Positions 5,980 to 10,684 of a stretch of 10,684 nt of DNA are shown in pieces. Source of the stretch: an uncultured Clostridia bacterium (GTDB lineage Bacteria > Bacillota_A > Clostridia > TANB77 > CAG-508); NCBI GenBank assembly GCA_947628335.1, contig CANQZT010000040.1:1-10684 (forward strand), given 5' to 3'. Position numbers and translations under genes: made by a program. Position 1 is the first letter of the stretch, and the number at the start of each line of letters is the position of its first letter. The notes beneath the pieces were generated by a model that was not told the DNA's origin, ran no database searches, and saw only the letters and a program-made list of their open reading frames with translations.

Positions 5980-6939
5980 TTATTTTACTGTATTTCTAAC
6001 AATAACATTATTATTTGCTATATCTGTTAAACTTTCTATAAGCATTCTCTCCATTTCATTAACTGCATCAACTGAATTGTAAGCATTATGTGGTGTTATT
6101 ATTATCTTATCATTTGGTAAATCTAATAATCTATCACTACACTCTTTTGAAATAGGTTCTTCAAAAAATCCGTCCATAGCAACTGCTTGAATTTTATCAT
6201 TCATAATAGCCTCATATAAATCTTCTTTGTTTATAAGCTCTTGTCTTGCTGTATTTACAATAATAGCATTATCTTTGACCACCTCAAAACATTTTTTGTT
6301 TATTAGATTTTTTGTTTCTTCTGTATATGTAGCATTTATAGAAATAATATCTGCATTTCTAAATACTTCTTCAAGTGAAACCATTTTTGTATTATACTTT
6401 CTATTGATATTTTCTTTTTCTGTTCTTGAATTATAGATTAACTTCATACCAAAACCATCACAAAGAATTTTGGCTACATGTGTACCTATTGCTCCCATTC
6501 CTATTATTCCTAAAGTTTTATTTCTTAGGTCAAATGTTTTATATTTGCTCCATTCTCTATTTTTTACCTGTTCATTACTAAAAGATATTTTCTTAACAAT
6601 ATCTAATAATAGTGCAACTGTGTATTCTGCAACACTTTTAGAATTAGCACTAGGTGTATATGAAACTGGTATATTATATTCAGTAGCAGTATCTACATCT
6701 ATATACTTTTGATAACCTGTTCCCATAAATGAAATTAGTTTTAAATGTGTATTATTTTCAATTACATTTCTAGTACATATTTCATCTCCACCATTTATAT
6801 AACAATCAACTTTTTTTAATTCTTGTGTCAATTCTTCTTCACTAAAATTAGTTCTTCCATTTATTACTTCTATTCCTATACTCTTTAACTCATTTATTTT
6901 CTTATCATCAAAAGTACAACCTGTAAATAATACCTTCAT
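5980..6939 (-). CDS. D-2-hydroxyacid dehydrogenase (NAD-dependent)
   Basis: 319 residues, usual length for the D-isomer-specific 2-hydroxyacid dehydrogenase family, which interconverts 2-hydroxy and 2-oxo acids with NAD(H). The split catalytic domain covers about 1-100 and 290-319, with the Rossmann domain between. Visible are LGIIGMGAIGTHVAKI (GxGxxG at 147-152), VNTARQELINKEDL (Arg232 of the active site), DGFFEEP (Asp256, Glu261), and TPHNAYNS (His284). The Arg-Glu-His set is complete. The ATG at 6939 is preferred; it is two bases after the upstream stop and has AGAGGAG spaced 7 bases. A start at 6978 would add 13 charged residues and overlap the pnuC remnant. Candidate activities include D-lactate, phosphoglycerate or glyoxylate-type substrates; the sequence does not decide. 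Confidence 0.91.
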   Translation of the reverse strand: MKVLFTGCTFDDKKINELKSIGIEVINGRTNFSEEELTQELKKVDCYINGGDEICTRNVIENNTHLKLISFMGTGYQKYIDVDTATEYNIPVSYTPSANSKSVAEYTVALLLDIVKKISFSNEQVKNREWSKYKTFDLRNKTLGIIGMGAIGTHVAKILCDGFGMKLIYNSRTEKENINRKYNTKMVSLEEVFRNADIISINATYTEETKNLINKKCFEVVKDNAIIVNTARQELINKEDLYEAIMNDKIQAVAMDGFFEEPISKECSDRLLDLPNDKIIITPHNAYNSVDAVNEMERMLIESLTDIANNNVIVRNTVK

Positions 6940-6941
6940 AT

Positions 6942-7617
6942 TTATTCTCCTCTTTGTTCTTTCTCTAATTTCTTCCAATTATAAAATCCGTAACTATCAT
7001 TTATAAAATTTATTATAGGATTACATACCATAGGTAATAAAATCAAATTACCACTTATTACTGGAATTCCCCATAATACCATTAAAATAATGTCATTTAT
7101 CATATAAAAACTAAAACTAAATCTACTTCTTCTAATTTGTAAATATATCGCAAATAGACTTGCTAAAACTGATATTGTTGAAACAACAAGTTCATTAGTA
7201 TTAAATGCTTTTAATAAATAATAAATTCCAACAAATACAGCAACAAAAACTATTGCAACAATTATCCATTCTTTTTTGCTGATTTTATTAACTTCTACTG
7301 AATCAGTTTCTTTGTTTTTATGTCTAAACCAACTTACAATTCCAATTATATACATTGGAAACATCATAAATAGGTATATAATTACTTCTCCATAAAATTT
7401 ATTATTGAAAGATACTATGGAATATAATATTGTTATTGCTATTCCGAATACCTGACCTAGATTTTTACCTTTAGCAAGTAATAACGCTGTCATTATTCCG
7501 TACTATTGAGCAAATTGTTGTTAAAATATCTGATTTAAAAATAATACCAACTGCAGAAACTAATATAATACTTCCAAATAGTAATATCTTTTCTAATTTT
7601 GACCACGATTTTAGCAT
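6942..7617 (-). pseudogene. pnuC: pnuC-like nicotinamide riboside transporter, frameshifted
   Basis: PnuC proteins are inner-membrane facilitators for nicotinamide riboside and feed NAD salvage. A 5' part begins with ATG at 7617 (MLKSWSKLEK, then a hydrophobic helix, ending TTICSIV at 7501). The rest continues in another frame from 7499: G-I then MTALLLAKGKNLGQVFG and several more membrane helices to INDSYGFYNWKK, ending at 6942. Leaving out the single C on the minus strand (G at 7500) joins both parts into a 224-residue protein of normal PnuC size, reading SIV-GIM-TALLLAKGKNLG as family members do. As written, the first frame stops after 49 residues. A 183-residue product from ATG 7493 would lack the first membrane helix and has only a weak SD. 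The site is not in a homopolymer run. It could be a real mutation or a sequence error. Confidence 0.82.
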
Positions 7618-7636
7618 AATATTTCCAACCTTTTCT

Positions 7637-8404
7637 TTATAATACTTCTTTTATAAATTTTATTGTTACATCCACTGCTTTTTCTATTGCTTCTTTTGAA
7701 TTTTGAAAAGTGTGCTCTCCATTTTCAATAAGTTCAAATTTTGAATTATTACACATCTCTGAAACCTCTTTTGATAATTTATATGGAACTGCACTATCTA
7801 TTTCTCCATGTACAAATAGTTTTGGTAAATTACATTTTTGTAATTCTTCGTAAGGTTTATACATATCTACTTCATTGAATAATTGCAATCCAAATTTAAA
7901 CTCTTTTCCACTATTCATACTTTTTGAAATATAGAATCCGTTATTTTCAGCAATTTTTTTATTTTCTTCTGTAAATAAGTTCCCATATTTGATATAGTCA
8001 TAATTAAGAGCTCCATACCACAATACAATTCCATTTATACTATCAAATTCGTTATATGGAAATAATGAAACAATACTTGCTCCAAAACTTCCACCTAATA
8101 ATATAAATTCTTTATAACCTTTTTCTTTTAACATATTAATAGTATTCTTTAGATCTGAAATTTCTTTAGAAATTGTCATTTCAAAATCTTTTCCACTACT
8201 CTCTCCATGCCCATTAAAGTCAAATCTGAAAGAACTATATCCTTCTTCATATAATTTCTCTGCTAAATATGTAAAACTTCCACATTCTTCTTTATTTCCT
8301 CTAATTCCGTGACACATTATAACAATTTTATCGTTATTAGATTCATTAAGTATTCCACATAACTTAATATTATTATCACTATCATAAAATATTTTTTCTT
8401 CCAT
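7637..8404 (-). CDS. Alpha/beta hydrolase (serine esterase/peptidase-like)
   Basis: 255 residues, one alpha/beta-hydrolase domain without signal peptide, so cytosolic. The oxyanion region is IVIMCHGIRGNKEE (His32-Gly33), followed by FRFDFNGHGESSG (59-71), a common second signature. The nucleophile elbow is GGSFGAS with Ser106. LFVHGEIDSAVPY supplies Asp203 and ENGEHTF supplies His231, completing the triad. The layout resembles acyl esterases of the cinnamoyl-esterase and lysophospholipase-like group. Natural substrates of such proteins are usually unknown. The start at 8404 has only a weak SD (AAGAAAG), which suggests dependence on translation of the preceding gene 38 bases upstream. The next gene, pnuC, starts 19 bases on. 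Confidence 0.9.
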   Translation of the reverse strand: MEEKIFYDSDNNIKLCGILNESNNDKIVIMCHGIRGNKEECGSFTYLAEKLYEEGYSSFRFDFNGHGESSGKDFEMTISKEISDLKNTINMLKEKGYKEFILLGGSFGASIVSLFPYNEFDSINGIVLWYGALNYDYIKYGNLFTEENKKIAENNGFYISKSMNSGKEFKFGLQLFNEVDMYKPYEELQKCNLPKLFVHGEIDSAVPYKLSKEVSEMCNNSKFELIENGEHTFQNSKEAIEKAVDVTIKFIKEVL

Positions 8405-8442
8405 AATTTCATTCTTTCTTAAAAATACAATTTCTATAAAAT

Positions 8443-8700
8443 TTATTGATTTATTTCATCGTTAATTGATTCTAAATATTCCCATAATTCATCATGGGGT
8501 ACATGATCATGTGCTCCACTTGGTACTATAACATAAGCTTCATCTGGATTGTTATTAAGAATTATTTGCCAAACTTCTTTCTCATTAGTTTTCCAATATA
8601 TAATACCTTTTTCAAAATGTATTTCACCTTTAAAATTTTTATTTTTCATTCTATCAATTAATTCCATTTCATCATTTGGAATATATAAATCTTCTTTCAT
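8443..8700 (-). CDS. Unrecognised 85-residue protein
   Basis: I do not recognise a family. The protein has 85 residues, is acidic and soluble, and has no membrane segment or signal peptide. It opens with EDLYIPNDEMELIDRM, continues with short hydrophobic strands (GEIHFEKGIIYW, EVWQIILNN, EAYVIVPS), then SGAHDHVPHDELWEYLE. The last segment has three His and two Asp within residues 63-70 (AHDHVPHD), a conceivable metal site. It looks like a small alpha-beta fold. The ATG at 8700 is preferred because AAAGGGG stands 9 bases upstream; the ATG at 8706 is only 3 bases from that SD. Its place, between a metallophosphoesterase and a hydrolase in one transcript, is the only hint of function. Confidence 0.75.
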   Translation of the reverse strand: MKEDLYIPNDEMELIDRMKNKNFKGEIHFEKGIIYWKTNEKEVWQIILNNNPDEAYVIVPSGAHDHVPHDELWEYLESINDEINQ

Positions 8701-8725
8701 ATTCATCTTCCCCTTTAAAATTTAT

Positions 8726-9547
8726 TTATAATCTTATATGTTTCTCAATAACATCTAATTTTTCTCCGTCAAATTCTACAATGAAATATACTCCGTCTGG
8801 TATTCCATCATTGTTTATATTCTCTGTCATAGATCCTACTACATAATAAGGTATTCCATCTTCAACTATTTTCTTTGTCCAATGTTGATGCCCTGAAAAT
8901 ACTGCTAATAAATTCTTATCGCTCTTTAATATTTCTTTTAACTCTTTTCTATTTCCCAATAATGCTGTTTCAGGGCAACTTTCAAACCACCAATTACCTT
9001 TCATCTCATCTTCAGCAACTCCGAAATGAACACATACTATACTTGGTAAATTATTCTTTTCTAAATCGCTTTTAAGCCATTTTAAATCTTCATCTGATAT
9101 AAATTGTGTCTTAAATATTCCACCTTCTGCAGTTCCCATTTCATTATTTACAAAAGTTCCTAAAATAACTATGTGCATACCAGCTATATCAAAAGAAAAT
9201 GTTGAATGATTATACCCCATTATTTGCTCTACTTCTTTTCTTGATGACATAGAACGTAAATCGTGATTTCCTATGCAAGAATAAAATGGTACATTTATCT
9301 TTTGAAATTTATCCCAAATATAGTTTAAATTTATTATATCTTTGTCATGGTCATTAAAATCTTCTACTAAATCACCTAGATTTAATGCTAAATCTGGTTT
9401 TAAGTTATTATTTATTTCATCTGTTATTTTTTCTAACAATGGCTCTGCATATTCCATTAACTTTCTTTCTATTTTAGAACCATTATTTATTGGTTTTTCA
9501 GGTGCATAATGCAAGTCTGAAAATATAACTATTCTGCTTTTACTCAT
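8726..9547 (-). CDS. Calcineurin-like metallophosphoesterase
   Basis: 273 residues. All dimetal-site motifs of the family are present in order: SDLH (Asp11, His13), NLGDLVED (Asp59), CIGNHD (Asn94, His95), VCVHFG (His174), and SGHQHW (His220, His222). The family hydrolyses phosphomonoesters, phosphodiesters, nucleotides or cyclic nucleotides in the cytosol with Mn or Fe. The overall shape resembles the class III cyclic-nucleotide phosphodiesterase (Icc/CpdA-like) group, but specificity is not settled by these motifs. The start at 9547 has GTGAGGGAT as SD with 7-base spacing. It is the first gene of the eight-gene run, about 36 bases after the predicted transcript start from the promoter at 9590-9617. 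Confidence 0.92.
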   Translation of the reverse strand: MSKSRIVIFSDLHYAPEKPINNGSKIERKLMEYAEPLLEKITDEINNNLKPDLALNLGDLVEDFNDHDKDIINLNYIWDKFQKINVPFYSCIGNHDLRSMSSRKEVEQIMGYNHSTFSFDIAGMHIVILGTFVNNEMGTAEGGIFKTQFISDEDLKWLKSDLEKNNLPSIVCVHFGVAEDEMKGNWWFESCPETALLGNRKELKEILKSDKNLLAVFSGHQHWTKKIVEDGIPYYVVGSMTENINNDGIPDGVYFIVEFDGEKLDVIEKHIRL

Positions 9548-9589
9548 ACTTTATCCCTCACTTATAAAAATTACAACATTATTTCGTTC

Positions 9590-9617
9590 ATTATATCATA
9601 CATTTTATTATTTGCAA
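9590..9617 (-). promoter_or_regulatory. Promoter of the eight-gene operon
   Basis: On the minus strand a consensus TATAAT (9595-9590) is preceded by TG one base away, making an extended -10. TTGCAA (9617-9612) stands 16 bases upstream as -35. The transcript would start near 9583. It is the only good promoter between the methyltransferase terminator and the metallophosphoesterase gene. Gaps of 2-38 bases without terminators down to 3758 imply that it drives all eight genes. Confidence 0.82.
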
Positions 9618-9664
9618 CCCCTCTAACCAACGTAATAATAAGCCTTGTAGGCCATAAATAGCAT

Positions 9665-9696
9665 AAAAATACTAGAAATTTAATTCTAGTATTTTT
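9665..9696 (-). terminator. Intrinsic terminator after the methyltransferase gene
   Basis: A 13-bp perfect stem (AAAAATACTAGAA at 9665-9677 with TTCTAGTATTTTT at 9684-9696) closes a 6-base loop. It lies 11 bases beyond the methyltransferase stop. The A/T ends of the stem give a U tract on either strand, so it may stop transcription both ways. Confidence 0.85.
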
Positions 9697-9706
9697 ATTA
9701 AATCTT

Positions 9707-10471
9707 TTATTTAGTTGCCACTATTCCATACAATACTCTTTCAAGCAATATTCCTCTTTCAGTTTTAAATCTTTTTACATATTCGTTGAACAAATTGGAA
9801 TCTATTGACTTTAAGTGTTCTTCAAATGAATCTTCTATTTCTGAAAAATCGTCTAGTATTGGAACTTTTAATAATAAAGCCATTAGGTCTTTTTCTGTTT
9901 TGTAATATTCATTTATTCTTAGTTCAACTTTTTCAACTTTTGAGAATCCTGCATTAACCAAATCTTCATAATCCCTTTCAGACAATGCCTTCTTGTCTTT
10001 ATACGCCTGACCTTTTCCAAATAATTTCTTCAATTCCCAACAATCTTTTTGATCTACTCCTTCAATTACTAATTTGCCACCTTTAGTTAAACAATCATAT
10101 ATTTGATTAGCATTTATAACTGTGTGTCTTGCAGAAACCAAATCAAATAGTTCTCCAGGAAATTTCATTTCTAAATTGTCCATTACACCGAATTTTACGT
10201 TTTTCTCAGAATATTTCTTTGCGTTTTCTTTAGCAGTGTAAATCATTTCTTTTGAAAAATCTGTTGCAACCAACATTCCTACTTTAGGATATTTTCTTAA
10301 AACTTTCTCTCCTCCACCTGTTCCAATGTCTAAACATAATGATCTTTCATCTGTGTTTGCTCTTATTTGTTCAAAATAATTCCAATCTGTCAAAACTTCT
10401 TCCTCATAGTTTATTTGACTGAAATCCCAATTTGCTACTTTTGAATAGTATTCTAATTCATTTTCTTTCAT
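9707..10471 (-). CDS. Class I SAM-dependent methyltransferase
   Basis: 254 residues. Motif I is LCLDIGTGGGEKVLRKYP (45-62), the acidic end of strand beta-2 is VATDFSKEM (Asp71), FDLVSARHTVINA is the motif IV region, and LTKGGKLVIEG is the post-IV strand. The C-terminal 100 residues are mostly charged helices. Members of this Methyltransf_11-like group act on small molecules, rRNA or proteins; the sequence does not decide. The ATG at 10471 has AGGAG 10 bases upstream and gives MKENELEYYSKVANWDFS, a normal opening. A TTG at 10516 in the same frame has a stronger SD (AAGGGAGG, 6 bases) and would add 15 residues. An ATG at 10591 would add 40, partly hydrophobic, with a poor SD. Single-gene unit ended by the terminator at 9665-9696. 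Confidence 0.87.
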   Translation of the reverse strand: MKENELEYYSKVANWDFSQINYEEEVLTDWNYFEQIRANTDERSLCLDIGTGGGEKVLRKYPKVGMLVATDFSKEMIYTAKENAKKYSEKNVKFGVMDNLEMKFPGELFDLVSARHTVINANQIYDCLTKGGKLVIEGVDQKDCWELKKLFGKGQAYKDKKALSERDYEDLVNAGFSKVEKVELRINEYYKTEKDLMALLLKVPILDDFSEIEDSFEEHLKSIDSNLFNEYVKRFKTERGILLERVLYGIVATK

Positions 10472-10542
10472 TATTTTATTTCTCCTATCTTTATTTAATA
10501 ATTTGGTTGTAAACAAAAAGAACCTCCCTTCTATGAACATCA

Positions 10543-10584
10543 GCAAAAACAACCATAAAATTTTGCTATGGTTTATATTTTTGC
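10543..10584 (-). terminator. Terminator-like hairpin before the methyltransferase
   Basis: On the minus strand AACCATA pairs with TATGGTT around a 9-base loop. After an internal loop (TATA against G), GCAAAAA pairs with TTTTTGC. The inner 7-bp stem followed by GTTTTT has the form of an intrinsic terminator. It is either the end of a gene lying beyond the window or an attenuator in the methyltransferase leader. It ends 13 bases before the AAGGGAGG motif at 10523-10530. Confidence 0.5.
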
Positions 10585-10650
10585 CATTCATAAAGAAAGA
10601 TTCTCAACATTCTTTATTATTCAAACTATTTCTAGTTATCAGTTTCTTTG

Positions 10651-10659
10651 ATAGTATCA
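10651..10659 (-). promoter_or_regulatory. Weak candidate extended -10 for the methyltransferase
   Basis: TGATACTAT on the minus strand (10659-10651) fits an extended -10 (TG-N-TACTAT). No convincing -35 is seen. If used, the transcript would begin near 10644 and carry a leader of about 170 bases with an AACTA-GAAA-TAGTT hairpin (10626-10639) and the hairpin at 10543-10584. Confidence 0.25.
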
Positions 10660-10684
10660 CGCGAATGGTCGAATTGAAATACTA

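Noticed and set aside
10472..10591. N-terminal 40-residue extension of the methyltransferase as a membrane anchor
   Set aside because: It has a poor SD, it spans the hairpin at 10543-10584, and the family normally begins near MKENELEYY. It is kept only as a possible leader frame.
10658..10684. Plus-strand ATG GTC GAA at the right edge as a gene start
   Set aside because: There is no SD and only a few codons are visible before the window ends; it cannot be supported.
1..10684. CRISPR arrays, insertion sequences, tRNA or rRNA genes, long direct repeats
   Set aside because: None was seen on reading both strands; the repeats found are short hairpin arms only.

Overview
The window is strongly A+T-rich, uses TGG for Trp, and has purine-rich Shine-Dalgarno (SD) sites before nearly every gene. 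It also carries a complete T-box riboswitch and intrinsic terminators with short A/T-rich stems. Together these point to a low-GC Firmicute, probably a clostridial or related gut-type lineage. No species can be named from the sequence alone. Almost everything from 839 to 10471 is on the minus strand; only the two regulator genes at the left edge are on the plus strand.

Layout. (1) 1-207: the 3' end of an XRE-family regulator cut by the window edge, followed by a terminator. (2) 444-794: a second, complete small XRE regulator with a terminator that it shares, tail to tail, with the next operon. (3) 839-3707, minus strand: an asparagine operon. It has a sigma-A-type promoter, a T-box leader with an AAC (Asn) specifier and a UGGC bulge matching the G discriminator base of tRNA-Asn, then two short SD-led minigenes, then asnA (aspartate-ammonia ligase) and asnS (asparaginyl-tRNA synthetase of a rather divergent type). 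The second minigene encodes 13 residues, five of them Asn, and is the most unusual element in the window. (4) 3758-9617, minus strand: a tightly spaced eight-gene run from one extended -10 promoter. In transcription order it holds a metallophosphoesterase, an unknown 85-residue protein, an alpha/beta hydrolase, a pnuC-type nicotinamide riboside transporter broken by a +1 frameshift, a D-2-hydroxyacid dehydrogenase, a small GNAT acetyltransferase, a GNAT-kinase fusion, and a RimJ/RimL-type GNAT. (5) 9665-10684, minus strand: a class I SAM-dependent methyltransferase with its own terminator and a structured upstream region.

How the parts work together. The asn operon makes Asn and charges tRNA-Asn, and the T-box should switch it on when uncharged tRNA-Asn accumulates. 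The Asn-rich minigene between the T-box terminator and asnA suggests a second, translation-coupled Asn sensor; this is inference. The eight-gene run has no obvious single pathway. Three acetyltransferase domains, a small-molecule-kinase-like domain, a hydrolase, a dehydrogenase and a phosphoesterase look like an accessory small-molecule modification or detoxification set. No mobile element, CRISPR array, tRNA or rRNA gene was seen.
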